Positions 1 through 9,712 of a stretch of 34,474 bases of DNA are shown one piece after another; the stretch's first letter is position 1; every line of letters begins with the position of its first letter. Source of the DNA: Planctomyces sp. (GTDB lineage: Bacteria; Planctomycetota; Planctomycetia; Planctomycetales; Planctomycetaceae); NCBI GenBank assembly GCA_027483145.1, contig JAIXVG010000259.1, forward strand, positions 1-34,474, given 5' to 3'. The translations under genes and the position numbers were made by a program. Under the pieces are notes generated by a model, which saw nothing but the letters and a program-made list of their open reading frames with translations, searched no databases and had not been told where the DNA came from.

Positions 1-2
1 AA

Positions 3-2495
3 CGACAGGTTGATCGCTTGCGCAGTGTGGAACAGCAGCTTTCGGGAAGGCAACTCGATCACCAGAACGCACAGTCGGCCGTTCAAGAGCAGCAAAGCTT
101 GCTACTCGCTTTGACCGGTGAGCTGAAGGGGGCACAAAGTCGACGTCAGCATTTGCAGGCAACGGTTCAGGCAACCCAGCAGACTTTGTCGCAAGTTCGT
201 GAAGGACGAAGTGCGGCTCAGGCACGTAAAAAACTCCTGGAAGACCTGGAGCTTCAGCAAGAAGGTGTTGGTATCGGGGTACGCGATATTCTCAAGCGGG
301 CGAAGTCGATGTCGGCTCGGCCGTGGAGTACAGTCATTGGCCTCGTGAGTGACTTGTTGGACGTCAATCTCGAACAGGCGGCTCTGCTGGAAGTGGCATT
401 GGGCCATCGTGCACAGTGGATTGTGCTGCGTGATCTGGAGCCGATGATCGACTATCTTGAGTCGGGGGCGTCGGTCATTTCGGGGCGTGTTGGTTTTGTT
501 GAACTAAACTCCAAAACAACTGCATTCACAGCGCCGTCTTCGCTGAGCACCGGTTCGACGATTGCGGTTTCGTCGGCAACGAGCCAGATAGCTGACTTGA
601 GCGCTGAGCCGGGCGTGATCAGCAGGGCCGATACGTTAGCGACTGCTCACAGCGAGGTCCCTTCACTGGCTAGCCAGGTTCTTGCCGATACTTGGGTCGT
701 TGAATCACTAACGGTCGCGCGGCGACTGGCGGCGGGGATTGGGGAGGGGCAACGATTCGTCACACTGCAAGGAGAGGTACTGGAATCGGAAGGAACTCTC
801 TATGCGGGGACGATTCGTAATGAGTCGGCGGTCCTCCCTCGTAAAAGCGAACTGCGTCGACTGAAGTTGGAACTGGCGGAGCAAGAACGACAGATTCGGG
901 AGCTGGATGCAGAGCTAACGTCTTACACAGTATCGCTGGCGATGGCCGACAACGAGATTGACTCCGCCAGTCAACGGGTCGAGTCAGCAAACACGGCCTA
1001 CGTTCACGCTCAATCGGGGTTTGCGGCCTACGATACAGAGGTGACACGCCTTCTAGCTGAACGCCAGGAAATCGAAAAGAGATTGGCCCAGATTGAAACT
1101 GAGTCACAAGCGTTGACTGAAGCGCAAGCGAATGTCGAAGCGGCTTCGCAAGAGGCAGCCATCGAACGACGGGCACTCGACGCGATCCTGCATGAGAAAA
1201 CCGCTGCACTCCAGCAACTGGAAAATGAAGTCTTTGCCGCTGCCCAACTATCTGCCAATCACAAGTATGAGCGAGCCCAGCACGAACAGCGCATCACAAA
1301 CCTGCATGAGCAGCAGTTCCGCTTAACCGAGGAACTCCATCAGCGGGTCCTGCAACAGGAAGAAGCCGAGCGGCGGTATACTGCGGCGGTTGATAAGCGG
1401 TCGAGCATCGTCGAGCACCTGCTCGTCAATGACGAACAGCAGGCCGAACAACGACAAGCGGCCGAGATCATCGCCGGAGAGGTGATGGTTCATCAACAGC
1501 GGAAACAGAAACTACGAGCAGAGCGGGCAACGATTGTTGAAATAGAACAGGGGCTGCGAAAGGAGCGGCGCCAGCTTAACGATCATCTGCATACATTGGA
1601 GATCAGGCAGCGCGATCTGCAGCATGCTCTTCAAACGTTAATCGAGCGGCTGCGAGAAGAGGATAACCTCGAGATTGAGCGAGTGACGCAGGAAGCGCAG
1701 TCGGCGCTGAGCCTCTTGCAAGCTGAACAGGCCCCGGATGAAGAATCCGCCAGTTCCGTTGGTGATGGCGGGGATGCCCATTCGGATGGGTGGATTATGG
1801 CCTTCGAGGCGGCACGACCAGAGCTTGATGCGCGCGTCAGTCGTTTGCGGAAGAAGCTGAAGTTACTGGGAAATGTTGATACCGACAGCTTGCAGAAGCT
1901 CGAAGAGATTGAGTCCCGGTTCATTCACATGAGCGAGCAACTGCAGGATCTTGTCGAGGCGAAGACCACTCTTGAGGATATCATCCGCCGGATCAATCTT
2001 GAGAGTCGCCGATTGTTCCAGGAGACGTTTGATATTGTCCGAGGGCACTTTCAGGACCTCTTTCGCCGGGTATTCGGTGGCGGTGAAGGGGACATTGTGC
2101 TTGAGGATCCAAGCGATATCCTTGAATCGGGGATTGATATCAAAGCTCGCCCGCCCGGCAAGGAGCTGCGAAGCATCTCGCTACTGAGTGGTGGCGAAAA
2201 AACGATGACGGCGATTGCTTTGATCATGGCGATCTTCAAAGCGAAGCCGAGCCCGTTTTGTATTCTGGACGAAGTTGATGCGGCGCTCGACGAAGCTAAC
2301 GTCGAGCGATTCACCAGTGTTGTGCAGCAATTCAGGGACTCCACTCAGTTCATCATGATCACGCACCATAAGCGTTCGATGACTGTGGCCGACGTTCTGT
2401 ATGGCGTGACAATGGAAGAATCAGGGGTCAGCAAGAGGATGTCTGTCCGCTTCGAGGAAGTCACAGAAGACGGCCATTTCCGAACGGCCGCGTGA
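3..2495 (+). CDS. smc: Chromosome segregation SMC protein, C-terminal part (5' end outside window)
   Basis: SMC forms the ATP-driven DNA-compacting dimer that works with ScpA/ScpB. The frame is open from base 3, so the N-terminal ATPase half is missing here. Visible in order: coiled coil, a hinge domain beginning near base 260 ([10 protein letters not shown] and the following 170-odd residues), a long Gln/Glu/Ala-rich coiled coil (about 830-1900), then the C-terminal ATPase lobe. That lobe carries the ABC signature LSGGEK (near 2185), a Walker [15 protein letters not shown] (near 2260-2300) and the switch THHKRSM (near 2360-2375). The stretch [17 protein letters not shown] before the head is typical of bacterial SMC. 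The hinge has a Ser/Thr/Ala-rich insertion at about 510-690. The next gene starts 430 bp downstream on the same strand, so no tight operon is evident. Confidence 0.96.
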   Translation, partial: RQVDRLRSVEQQLSGRQLDHQNAQSAVQEQQSLLLALTGELKGAQSRRQHLQATVQATQQTLSQVREGRSAAQARKKLLEDLELQQEGVGIGVRDILKRAKSMSARPWSTVIGLVSDLLDVNLEQAALLEVALGHRAQWIVLRDLEPMIDYLESGASVISGRVGFVELNSKTTAFTAPSSLSTGSTIAVSSATSQIADLSAEPGVISRADTLATAHSEVPSLASQVLADTWVVESLTVARRLAAGIGEGQRFVTLQGEVLESEGTLYAGTIRNESAVLPRKSELRRLKLELAEQERQIRELDAELTSYTVSLAMADNEIDSASQRVESANTAYVHAQSGFAAYDTEVTRLLAERQEIEKRLAQIETESQALTEAQANVEAASQEAAIERRALDAILHEKTAALQQLENEVFAAAQLSANHKYERAQHEQRITNLHEQQFRLTEELHQRVLQQEEAERRYTAAVDKRSSIVEHLLVNDEQQAEQRQAAEIIAGEVMVHQQRKQKLRAERATIVEIEQGLRKERRQLNDHLHTLEIRQRDLQHALQTLIERLREEDNLEIERVTQEAQSALSLLQAEQAPDEESASSVGDGGDAHSDGWIMAFEAARPELDARVSRLRKKLKLLGNVDTDSLQKLEEIESRFIHMSEQLQDLVEAKTTLEDIIRRINLESRRLFQETFDIVRGHFQDLFRRVFGGGEGDIVLEDPSDILESGIDIKARPPGKELRSISLLSGGEKTMTAIALIMAIFKAKPSPFCILDEVDAALDEANVERFTSVVQQFRDSTQFIMITHHKRSMTVADVLYGVTMEESGVSKRMSVRFEEVTEDGHFRTAA

Positions 2496-2926
2496 CGGTG
2501 GGGTTGACTATTGGCCTTTCGCGTAACGATCGAACACCTTCTCATCTTTCTGTGGGTGAAGTAAACGAAAGGGCGTTGCAGGCCATTTCTTTCGGCATTG
2601 CCATAGATCGCTAGCAAGAACCGCCAGGCGAGACCACTGAGTGTCGGCAGGCAAAAACTGTCACAAGTGCTCGCGTGAACCGGCGTTCATCCATTCGGTG
2701 GCTCGTCACGGCTGGTACAATCGGACTTGCCGGTCAATTCGCTCAAACCTGCACCCCCTCGTTGAATCAAAAAAGAAACAGGTCCCCGCAGGCGAATCCT
2801 TCGGCGTAGATTCTATCTGGGTACATCTCTCGTTTGCGGAGGTGCATTGACAACGAATCTGTCTTGTTGGCCGGCGAGAAACGGCTAATTGTTCTAAAGA
2901 ATGGGCGTAGCCGGGGTGATGCATTC
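2496..2926. other. Intergenic region between smc and the membrane protein gene
   Basis: No convincing gene. The plus-strand open frame at 2641-2850 has odd composition and no family resemblance. I see no strong terminator after smc. The upstream part of the next frame (2834-2926) is open from a TTG, but that stretch is not hydrophobic and looks unlike a protein start, so the downstream ATG at 2927 is preferred. Confidence 0.5.
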
Positions 2927-4618
2927 ATGACAGGTCTTGCCGTTGAAAACACAGTGTCACCTGCAGCCGAGGAGCCGGTTGTGAAGCCGCTGCATGGTCG
3001 CGGGGCTGGCCCAGATCTTGCGAACCTGATCGATCGTACCCCGGAAAAGTACAAGCTGTCATCAAGTACGGCTGGCTTAACGGCATTCTTCGGGCTTTTG
3101 TACCTTTACCTGTGCCAACGGCCGATTTGGCATACCGATATCTGGGGCCATCTGGTTTATGGGAAGGCTTTGGTAGCCGCTGGCCAACTGCCGGCGACCG
3201 AACCCGTTTTGCCACTTGGGAAAGGCTTGCCGTTTGTTGACACCGCCTGGTTGTCGCAGGTCGTTGGCTATGAAGTCTTCGCCTGGCTGGGATTAGCAGG
3301 CCTGCAAGGGGTAACGGCGATCGGCGGACTATTGATCGCCGCGTGTGCTTTTGTGAGCGTCGTTAAGGCGTCTGGCAGCCGCTGGGCAGGACTTGGTGCT
3401 GTGCTGGTGACGCTTGCCTTGCAGTGGGCCGATCTAATGGTCCTGCGACCTCAACTGGCTGGACTCGTTCTGTTTTCAATCACCCTGCTGGTGCTAACTG
3501 ATCCGAAGAAGCCGCTTTGGCCCTTGATTGGGATCCCTTGCCTGTTTGCTCTCTGGAGTAATTTGCATGGTTCCTTTCCGGTGGGCTTATTGCTGTTGGC
3601 GGCGTTTGCCGTTGGTCGGTGGCTCGATGTTTATGCGCGGTGCCGGTACCTGCTGGTCGCTGCTCGTGATCGCGAGTTCATCTATCTGGTCCTGCTTTTG
3701 CAACTTTCTGCGGCGGCCACCTTGCTCAATCCGTACGGCCTGAGCATTTATTCAACAGTAATGCAGTTCTCGGCTCACCCCAATCTGCAAGACCTAACCG
3801 AGTGGCAACCGCTCACTTTGCGAACAACGCTTGGGCAAATCACGGCTGTTGTCGCCTTCGGTCTGGCTGCCTGCTATCGGCACACGCGCCGCAAGATTCA
3901 AACCTGGGAACTGTTGTCCGTCGTCGGATTAGGGCTAATGGCCTTGTGGAGCCATCGGATGATCGTCTGGTGGGCGCCATTGGCCGGATACCTGTTGGGT
4001 TGGCACATCAGTTCACTGTGGACTCCAAAGCCGATTGCCAGTGCCGATGAAACCACTGCAGCAACAACCAGCCGCAGTGGAAAATGGACCGTCGTGACCG
4101 TTGGATTGATCTGGATCTTCTTTGGCTTCAGTTCGTTGGGAACGCGGCTCATTCATGGGAAGGTTGCCACCTACGATGTAGCCACGTCAGACTACACGCC
4201 GGTTAAGGCAACCCGTTATCTCGTGAAGAATCCCCCGATTGGTCAGGTATTCAACGTTTACGAATGGGGCGACTATTTGCAGTGGGCCGGTCCCGAGAAT
4301 CTGCAGGTTTTTGTGAATTCGCATGCCCATCAGGTTCCGCGCGAAGTGTGGCAGCATTATATGCAAATCATTGAGCAGAACGCGGGCTGGGATGATTTGC
4401 TTGATCGCTACAGCGTGAACACAGTCATTCTCGATACAGAATTTCGCCAAAGCTTCATCAGGCGTCTCAAAGACGAGGCCAAATGGAAGCTGACTTACGA
4501 AGACCAACGAGCTGCCATCTTTACGCGACGTAAGCCACTGGGTGCTGCGGCTGTTTCTGCGGCCAAACAAGCCGCTACTAAGGCCGCTTCCCCCGCAACG
4601 GCTGACGAAGCTCATTAG
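2927..4618 (+). CDS. Multi-pass membrane protein, GT-C glycosyltransferase-like architecture
   Basis: Predicted 563 residues. After a polar N-terminal stretch of about 40 residues there are roughly ten hydrophobic segments up to about residue 410, then a soluble C-terminal domain. The first external loop holds WHTDIWGHLVYG, with acidic and histidine residues placed as in the first loop of GT-C enzymes. The C-terminal domain (FNVYEWGDYLQW, then WDDLLDRYSVNTVIL) resembles the periplasmic tail of many bacterial GT-C-like membrane proteins. A glycosyltransferase role is inferred from architecture only; donor and acceptor are unknown. The ATG at 2927 is chosen over the TTG at 2834 because of a GGGGTG stretch upstream and better protein character. 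A 13-bp inverted repeat follows directly. Confidence 0.75.
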   Translation: MTGLAVENTVSPAAEEPVVKPLHGRGAGPDLANLIDRTPEKYKLSSSTAGLTAFFGLLYLYLCQRPIWHTDIWGHLVYGKALVAAGQLPATEPVLPLGKGLPFVDTAWLSQVVGYEVFAWLGLAGLQGVTAIGGLLIAACAFVSVVKASGSRWAGLGAVLVTLALQWADLMVLRPQLAGLVLFSITLLVLTDPKKPLWPLIGIPCLFALWSNLHGSFPVGLLLLAAFAVGRWLDVYARCRYLLVAARDREFIYLVLLLQLSAAATLLNPYGLSIYSTVMQFSAHPNLQDLTEWQPLTLRTTLGQITAVVAFGLAACYRHTRRKIQTWELLSVVGLGLMALWSHRMIVWWAPLAGYLLGWHISSLWTPKPIASADETTAATTSRSGKWTVVTVGLIWIFFGFSSLGTRLIHGKVATYDVATSDYTPVKATRYLVKNPPIGQVFNVYEWGDYLQWAGPENLQVFVNSHAHQVPREVWQHYMQIIEQNAGWDDLLDRYSVNTVILDTEFRQSFIRRLKDEAKWKLTYEDQRAAIFTRRKPLGAAAVSAAKQAATKAASPATADEAH

Positions 4619-4624
4619 AACCCG

Positions 4625-4668
4625 ATTACCCTGCAGCAAGTGGTCTTCGCCGCTAGCTGCAGGGTAAT
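4625..4668 (+). terminator. Perfect 13-bp inverted repeat, terminator-like
   Basis: ATTACCCTGCAGC (4625-4637) and its exact reverse complement (4656-4668) flank an 18-base loop. It starts 7 bp after the stop codon of the membrane protein gene. There is no T-run, so it may be a transcript-stabilising hairpin or a Rho-assisted stop and not a classic intrinsic terminator. Confidence 0.5.
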
Positions 4669-4812
4669 CACAATCATTATCAGAGAGCTAACCGAATACC
4701 CAAATCTATTGATGATCGAATCAGTGCCTCTGCCACTGCGTTCAGGCAGACGATTGCGATCGACCACGAATACCAGCAGCCTTGATACCTCAGTTCCTGT
4801 CGGACTACTCGC

Positions 4813-6045
4813 ATGTTTATTCGCCGCCAATCCGTTATTCAAATTGCGATCGTTCAGGTGTTGTGCCTGGTTCTGGTTGGGATTGGTGCGTTCCTACAAA
4901 CGTCATCAGCCGGTTTTCGTGAATCGACGGAAGTCACCTCAGCCAGCCACCTGGTCATTCCGCGAACAACTCCGCTCGTGATTGAACCGTTTTACGATGA
5001 CCTGGAAGTTGTCAGCGATGAGGAGTTGGCGATGGTTTTGCGAAAGATCCAGCCTCGCTTTTCGCACGATCAATTAAAGCCCAACTATGTTGAGCATGCA
5101 CTACGGGCCTGGTCGTTAAAGGCGAAGTTTCGTGATCCTGCGGTCCTTTCGGGTGCAGAGTTAGCCGAGTTTTTGACTGACCATGGAAAATACTTGTCTT
5201 CATGGGGAGAGAAGACTGCGCCACTCTTGGAAGAACGGCCCGGAGGGGTGGGAGTGCGGTGGGGTAAAGAGACTGGGGCATCCGTTCATCATGATCACTG
5301 GTTGGCCAGCCTCACGGAAGCGGGAATTTCGATCGACAGCGAAGTCTTCACCCCAACGCGTCGCGATCGCAAAATTCGGGACGTTCTGACTCAGGCGATG
5401 CTCGACTTTCGTGTTGATGAAACCGAAGTCGAATGGTCGGCCTTGGCATTTGGTCTGTGGACCCCACCCGCTTCGAAATGGATGAACGGCCAAGGACGCG
5501 TTGTCTCGTACGATCTGTTGGCCGAGCGATTGATGAGAGGTCACCAGAAGCAAGGTGTTTGCAGTGGCACGCATCGCGTTTACTCGCTGATGGTACTGGT
5601 GCGTCTGGATGAAATGCATCAGATTCTGTCCCCGGTTGTGCGTCAGGCATCGCTCGATCACCTCGCGATGATTCGGGACATGATTTCGGTCAGCCAGTTC
5701 GAAGACGGGCACTGGCCATCCAATTGGGCTGAGGGGAAAGATGCTATTGAAAAGCCGATTACTGATGAACTATTCAAACAGGTCATCGCGACCGGGCATC
5801 ACCTGGAGTGGCTGGCCATTGCTCCGAAAGAGCTCCATCCCGACCATGCACAAATTCTTAAGGCGTCCCGCTGGCTGATCAAAACCACAAGGGAGCAGTC
5901 GCAGGAAGACATTCTGCAAAAGTACACATTCTTCAGCCACGTTGGGAATGCCCTGTCGTTGTGGAGGAAAACTCATCCGTCCCGATTCTGGGCCGAATGG
6001 GAAGCGGACCACCCCGAAGAAGGGGTGGCCCAGCAGGCTGAATAG
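4813..6045 (+). CDS. Membrane-anchored, mostly helical protein, possible alpha/alpha toroid
   Basis: Predicted 410 residues. Residues 8-28 form one hydrophobic segment (signal anchor or signal peptide), and the rest is soluble and probably exported. The body shows repeated helical units with motifs such as FEDGHWPSNW and HLEWLAIAP. These recall the QxxDGxW/Gxxxx repeats of the terpene cyclase/prenyltransferase alpha-alpha toroid fold, so a toroid is a reasonable guess. I do not recognise catalytic residues and assign no function. GVCSGTHRVYSLMVLVRL near residue 250 is the most conserved-looking part. It follows the GT-C-like gene on the same strand, but 194 bp and a strong hairpin separate them. 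Confidence 0.72.
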   Translation: MFIRRQSVIQIAIVQVLCLVLVGIGAFLQTSSAGFRESTEVTSASHLVIPRTTPLVIEPFYDDLEVVSDEELAMVLRKIQPRFSHDQLKPNYVEHALRAWSLKAKFRDPAVLSGAELAEFLTDHGKYLSSWGEKTAPLLEERPGGVGVRWGKETGASVHHDHWLASLTEAGISIDSEVFTPTRRDRKIRDVLTQAMLDFRVDETEVEWSALAFGLWTPPASKWMNGQGRVVSYDLLAERLMRGHQKQGVCSGTHRVYSLMVLVRLDEMHQILSPVVRQASLDHLAMIRDMISVSQFEDGHWPSNWAEGKDAIEKPITDELFKQVIATGHHLEWLAIAPKELHPDHAQILKASRWLIKTTREQSQEDILQKYTFFSHVGNALSLWRKTHPSRFWAEWEADHPEEGVAQQAE

Positions 6046-6382
6046 CGGCTGTGAAGTGCTTCTGGATGGCGGAGCGCAATCTGCTTTCGACTCAGATCGT
6101 TTGTCTGTTGCTTCGCGCTAGAAAGCGACCGACGCAAGCCCGTCGTCCCATGCGACCGTGCGAAGAAGGGACCCTTGTTCGGTTCCCGCGAACCGAGACA
6201 ATTTTCTGTGTGTCAAGTAATCTGCAGGCGGTCATACTGGGCGGGAACCATTGAAACATGCCGCAAAATCGGCAGCGACTGAACTCCGTAACACTTTAAC
6301 AGTCAAGAATTAACGATTAGTCATCGTTTCATTTAGCCGCCGACTTGATTTCAACCGATGTTGGAAATAACCTTCATTCACC
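6046..6382. promoter_or_regulatory. Intergenic region with possible tRNA-Val promoter
   Basis: No believable gene lies here; the short plus-strand frame at 6051-6254 looks random. Just before the tRNA there is a TTGATT (6345-6350), then 17 bp, then a weak TAACCT (6368-6373). This is correctly placed for transcription to begin a few bases before 6383. The -10 matches the consensus at only three of six positions, so the call is weak. Confidence 0.3.
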
Positions 6383-6456
6383 GGACGATTGGCTCAGTTG
6401 GTTAGAGCGCCACGTTGACATCGTGGAGGTCACTGGTTCGAGTCCAGTATCGTCCA
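6383..6456 (+). tRNA. tRNA-Val (anticodon GAC)
   Basis: A complete cloverleaf can be drawn. Acceptor GGACGAT (6383-6389) pairs with ATCGTCC (6449-6455), with discriminator A at 6456. The D stem is GCTC/GAGC. The anticodon stem CCACG/CGTGG encloses loop TTGACAT with anticodon GAC at 6417-6419. The T stem ACTGG/CCAGT has loop TTCGAGT. CCA is not encoded. The 3' part from the T loop onward is the left copy of a 67-bp direct repeat and is the integration site of the neighbouring element. Integration has left the tRNA intact. Confidence 0.97.
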
Positions 6457-7689
6457 TCCGCCGGATGCATAAACCCCTGAAAGTAAGGGGTTTTTTGCTT
6501 TTCCGGGGTCGCCAGAGATCGCATTTACCCCCATTTTGGCGTCGAAGTGCAGCGCTTTTAGCAGCGCTTTTTCTGGTACACCGGCAGCCCGTTCAAAATG
6601 GTCGTCTGTCACGCTCAAATAATGGCGTTCGGCCACTTGAACCGAGTTCCCCATCCAGGCGGAAACAACGTGCGCGGGGTGCAGGTCGGTTAGCTCTGTC
6701 TGACGGCTGGCTCTCAACTGATGGAACAGCCTCGGCCAAGGCAATACCCCTGCCCTGCGAATGATTCGCTGGAATTGCGTCCGTAGATTCGATTGGGCGT
6801 CCCATCGCTTGTTGATGATCAGGTTGGCCCCCTCATCGGCCACATCGAAAGCGTCCTCCAGCACACGGGCTAATTCTGGAAACAACGGAATCCAGCGTTC
6901 TTCCCGGCCTTCGTGGTGGGCTGTCTTGGGGGACGGAATCCGCATCCGCCGACGATCCCAATCAACATCACTCCAACGGACGGCCAAGACTTCGCTGGGG
7001 CATCTCAAGCCCCCATAGCGGCATAGAGCCACTATCGAACGCCAACACACATCCGGGCACGCATCCAGAACCCGCTCGATATCGGCCGCGCTGACGAACT
7101 GCATCCGCTTGGGATTACCCCGAACAGCGGTTCGAATGCCATCCGCTTCGAAGGGGTTCGATAGGATCAGTCCAGCCCTCACCGCCGACTTGAACATTTG
7201 CCGGGCCACCCCACACATTTTGCGAACAGTTGCCTCGGCTAGTCCCGAGTCCTGCAGATACCGCTGCCAATCGCTGCAGTCCTCTTGGGTGATGGCTTGG
7301 ATTGGTCGGTCGTCACCGAAGTAGGTTTGGAGCCATTTCCCAGCTCGCTGCCAAACTAGCCGAGTGCTGGGCTTGGGGTGTCGCTTCTCAATCCAGTCGG
7401 CGACGAACACAGCGACGGTATGCGTAGCAGCCGACTCACGGGGTGGCATTAGCCCGACAGCCACAAACCGTTCATAGGCTTTGTCGGACAGGGATACGAG
7501 CCAGGCTTCCAAGGCTGGCGGGGTTGGCAGCCCATACTGGGCCGCATCAATAAGCCCTTGCACGGCTTCAAGGGTTCGCTTGGCGACTTTATCGCTAACC
7601 AGCCCCAGGTTCAGCGTTCGCCGCGTCCCATCCAGTGCACGGAACTGAATGAACTTGGAGCCGTTGGCTCGTTCGCTAATGTTGGCCAT
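6430..7689 (-). CDS. int: Tyrosine site-specific recombinase (integrase)
   Basis: Predicted 419 residues, starting at the ATG at 7689 with an AAGGA ribosome binding site about 10 bases upstream. An SAM-like core-binding domain covers about 88-190 and the catalytic domain about 195-365. Visible catalytic residues are Arg229 (GLR), Lys255 (SPKT), His323 and Arg326 (HQLR), Trp345 in the second-His position, and nucleophile Tyr357 (ERHYLSV). It would catalyse integration and excision at the tRNA-Val att site. A C-terminal extension of about 60 residues after Tyr357 ends in WTILDSNQ, and its last codons are read antisense from the tRNA T arm. The stop codon (6430-6432) is thus supplied by the chromosome and not by the element. 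A decayed relative lies at 12567-12790. Confidence 0.95.
   Translation of the reverse strand: MANISERANGSKFIQFRALDGTRRTLNLGLVSDKVAKRTLEAVQGLIDAAQYGLPTPPALEAWLVSLSDKAYERFVAVGLMPPRESAATHTVAVFVADWIEKRHPKPSTRLVWQRAGKWLQTYFGDDRPIQAITQEDCSDWQRYLQDSGLAEATVRKMCGVARQMFKSAVRAGLILSNPFEADGIRTAVRGNPKRMQFVSAADIERVLDACPDVCWRSIVALCRYGGLRCPSEVLAVRWSDVDWDRRRMRIPSPKTAHHEGREERWIPLFPELARVLEDAFDVADEGANLIINKRWDAQSNLRTQFQRIIRRAGVLPWPRLFHQLRASRQTELTDLHPAHVVSAWMGNSVQVAERHYLSVTDDHFERAAGVPEKALLKALHFDAKMGVNAISGDPGKAKNPLLSGVYASGGWTILDSNQ
6437..6503 (+). repeat. Left attachment repeat (att), 67 bp, in tRNA-Val 3' end
   Basis: This 67-bp stretch is identical to 12565-12631. It contains the tRNA T loop and acceptor 3' strand, a small ATCCGCCGGAT palindrome and the terminator-like hairpin. 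Beyond 6503 the two copies continue as diverged homology, because both run into integrase 3' coding sequence. Identity stops abruptly at 6436/12564, which marks the outer edge of the crossover region. Confidence 0.93.
6471..6496 (+). terminator. Intrinsic terminator of tRNA-Val
   Basis: AAACCCC (6471-6477) pairs with GGGGTTT (6487-6493) across a 9-base loop, and TTTTTT runs from 6491 to 6496. It lies 15 bp after the tRNA 3' end. It also sits within the antisense integrase coding frame and is duplicated in the right repeat. Confidence 0.85.
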
Positions 7690-7737
7690 GATGGGAATTC
7701 CTTGTGATGAGGCACCCACGGACGGCATATCGGCTCA

Positions 7738-7923
7738 TCACTTCCGATAGCGGCCGCCCGTAGGCAAGGTGAGGTAACAAGTACATCGGCATCCCAAGCG
7801 AATCAAGTGAACTTGATCCGCAATGGGGTTTACCCAGGCTGGTCGCTCAGGCTCGACGCTGAGTTGGCGGGGGCTGGTCGTTGCTCTTGTTCGGTGGATT
7901 GGCCGTTGAGTTGTGTTTGTCAC
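7738..7923 (-). CDS. Small hypothetical protein before the integrase
   Basis: Predicted 61 residues from a GTG at 7923, overlapping the end of the upstream gene by 77 bp in another frame. The C-terminal half (ADQVHLIRLGCRCTCYLTLP) has protein-like character with three cysteines. No better internal start is visible. I do not recognise a family. Its position between the replication genes and int, with no other gene able to fill 7738-7846, is the main support. Confidence 0.38.
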   Translation of the reverse strand: MTNTTQRPIHRTRATTSPRQLSVEPERPAWVNPIADQVHLIRLGCRCTCYLTLPTGGRYRK

Positions 7924-8749
7924 GTATGGCCGCCAAGCGGGCTGCGTCTGCTTGCGAGAGAGTTAGTTTCGGCCGGTCGATTGGCTGCGGCTCGGCTCGC
8001 TTAGGCTGCACGATGTGCGGCATCGCTGGAACGGGTTGGTCCAGCTCGGCCGACGTCGGCTTGGGTACATCGAACGATGCAGCGAGTGTGGCAATTGGGT
8101 TTGCGGGTAGCGCTCGAGGCTTGCGGACTGGCTCGGCAGTGGCAGGCTTAACATACTCGATTCGGGCTGGCTGGACGTTGACGGGCACGGCTGGGAGCAG
8201 TGGGGGAAGCTTGACGATGTTGGTCAGGCTGTACCCGTCGCGGCTGTGCTCAGCGTCATTGAGTCCCAGCAGCGGGGCAGCTTGGTCAGATGCAATTACC
8301 CCACATCGTGAGATAGATTCGTAGTTCTGCATGAACTCCTTCGCGGTCCATTTGGCGAGTTCGTCAGAGTCTTTGCCGCACAGTAGCATCCAGCCCCCCA
8401 TGCTGCGAATCGTGGCATTTGTGATAGGGTCGAAATCAACGCTGCCACGCTCGCCTTGCACCTTGATGGCTTTCAACACCCGGCCCCAGGCTTCTTTGGC
8501 TCGGTCGCTCAATGAGGCTGGGGCAGCTTGTGGGATGTGCTTCCAAATTGCCCAGGGAGCGGGCAATGTCTGCTCTTTCGAGAAGTATTGCGGTTCGCAC
8601 AAAGCCAGTTTCATCGCTCGCTTGAACACTGCGTCGTCGACATCCTTGAATAGCTCAAAGTAGGCATCGGCTTGTACTTTTGGAATGGGTTTACCCGTCG
8701 CTGCTTCAACGAACATGATGACGGCCGCAAACGTTCTTTCGCTTAGCAT
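7847..8749 (-). CDS. Phage-type replication accessory protein, candidate helicase loader
   Basis: Predicted 300 residues, starting at an ATG that overlaps the stop of the upstream replication gene by 7 bp, with a purine-rich GGGGGTGAAG just before it. The N-terminal half (FELFKDVDDAVFKRAMKLAL, then LPAPWAIWKHIPQ) resembles small phage proteins that load or control the replicative helicase. DPITNATIRSMGGWMLLCG resembles the MGGW-containing phage family annotated as DUF6475. After about residue 170 it becomes Pro/Ala-rich and probably disordered. Its place directly after a phage replication initiator supports a role in element replication. The helicase-loader assignment is inference from weak resemblance and order. 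Confidence 0.6.
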   Translation of the reverse strand: MLSERTFAAVIMFVEAATGKPIPKVQADAYFELFKDVDDAVFKRAMKLALCEPQYFSKEQTLPAPWAIWKHIPQAAPASLSDRAKEAWGRVLKAIKVQGERGSVDFDPITNATIRSMGGWMLLCGKDSDELAKWTAKEFMQNYESISRCGVIASDQAAPLLGLNDAEHSRDGYSLTNIVKLPPLLPAVPVNVQPARIEYVKPATAEPVRKPRALPANPIATLAASFDVPKPTSAELDQPVPAMPHIVQPKRAEPQPIDRPKLTLSQADAARLAAIRDKHNSTANPPNKSNDQPPPTQRRA

Positions 8750-9710
8750 GCTTCACCCCCTTCGTGGTCAATGGGGGAGAACGGGAGCACCATTTCCGGC
8801 GGCTCGGCTTGCTGTTCTGCTTGTCGACTTGCAAGCCATTCGGCGATGCCTGCCCCCAGTTGCGGCTGCTTCGGGCTTGTGGGTGCTCTCTGGTCGTATT
8901 GGCCTTCCAGCAGCTTTGCGACATTGCCCGGCTTGATGAACCAATCCAAGCAAGCCACCCAGCCCCGCTCCCCAGCGCCTTGGCAAAAGGGTGAACGCCT
9001 TACCCTGTCGATAGCTTGAAGCCAGTGCTCTCGAAAGAACGGTTCGGCCAGTCGGGCTTTGATGGCTGTGGTTCGCGCTGTAGTCAATTCCCTCGCTACT
9101 GATATGCCGACGATTGTGTTCCAGGTATCAAAGACCTGTTGAACATCCTCACTGGCCACCGCCGCCGCCTCCCCGCGTTTGCGGCGCTGTGGTGTCTTAG
9201 TTCTTTCCTCTTTCTCTAACTTCTTTCTTCTCTCTTCTAGAGGGCGGTCAGCCGCGCTTGAATCGCGTTCTGGGCGCGTCTGATCGCGCTTTGATCGCGT
9301 CTCATCGCGCACCTTACGCGACAGGGCGAGAATCGAATCGAGTTCGTCGACCGGAACCACCTCCAGCCAGCCAACTTGTGGCGATAAGAACAACGCGAAT
9401 GCCTTCTCGCAAGCTTCAACGGAAACCCCAGTTCGTCGAGCAATATCGGCTGGTTCAAGAGGTCCAGACGTGGTGAGAAGCACTCCTCGAACCGGGCATT
9501 TGGAAGCAATCTCGGTTGTTAGCTTCCAAATTCCATACATCCCGCCGCTGGTATCTGCTGCAATAACGCGACCAAATCCCGTTGTGTCGTGGCGAGTCCA
9601 AGATCGAACCCAGGGCATCCCTCCTAGGTACTTATCGCGGCTCTGGTGATGTTCGAAATTCTCGTCCCAATCGACGATTCGGTAGCAGACTGGCTTTGCG
9701 ACTGAGACAT
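8743..9710 (-). CDS. Phage-type replication initiator/organiser, apparent -1 frameshift near start
   Basis: The frame ending at 8743 encodes about 291 residues from an ATG at 9618, but the coding signal continues upstream. Codons 9619-9687 in the same frame read CYRIVDWDENFEHHQSRD, typical of the start of phage replication proteins. No ATG, GTG or TTG exists in that frame up to its TAG beyond 9738. The only plausible start is the ATG at 9710, with AAGGAGG 10 bases upstream, and it lies in the +1 frame (MSQSQSQS..., stop after 28 codons). A -1 shift between 9708 and about 9690 would restore the gene. The N-terminal part (KYLGGMPWVRSW, GIWKLTTEIASKCPVRGVLL) has the winged-helix replisome-organiser look; the centre is charged and low-complexity; the C-terminal part (WVACLDWFIKPGNVAKLLEGQYD) matches a motif common in phage initiators. 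Confidence 0.72.
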
Positions 9711-9712
9711 CC

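Noticed and set aside
2641-2850. Plus-strand frame of 69 residues after smc
   Set aside because: No family resemblance, no ribosome binding site, and composition like non-coding DNA.
6345-6764. Plus-strand frame covering the tRNA and integrase 3' end
   Set aside because: It reads through the tRNA and antisense to the integrase; a shadow frame.
9297-9618. MPWV start at 9618 as the true start of the replication protein
   Set aside because: An AGGAGGG directly touches the ATG, which is too close for ribosome binding, and conserved-looking codons continue upstream in frame.
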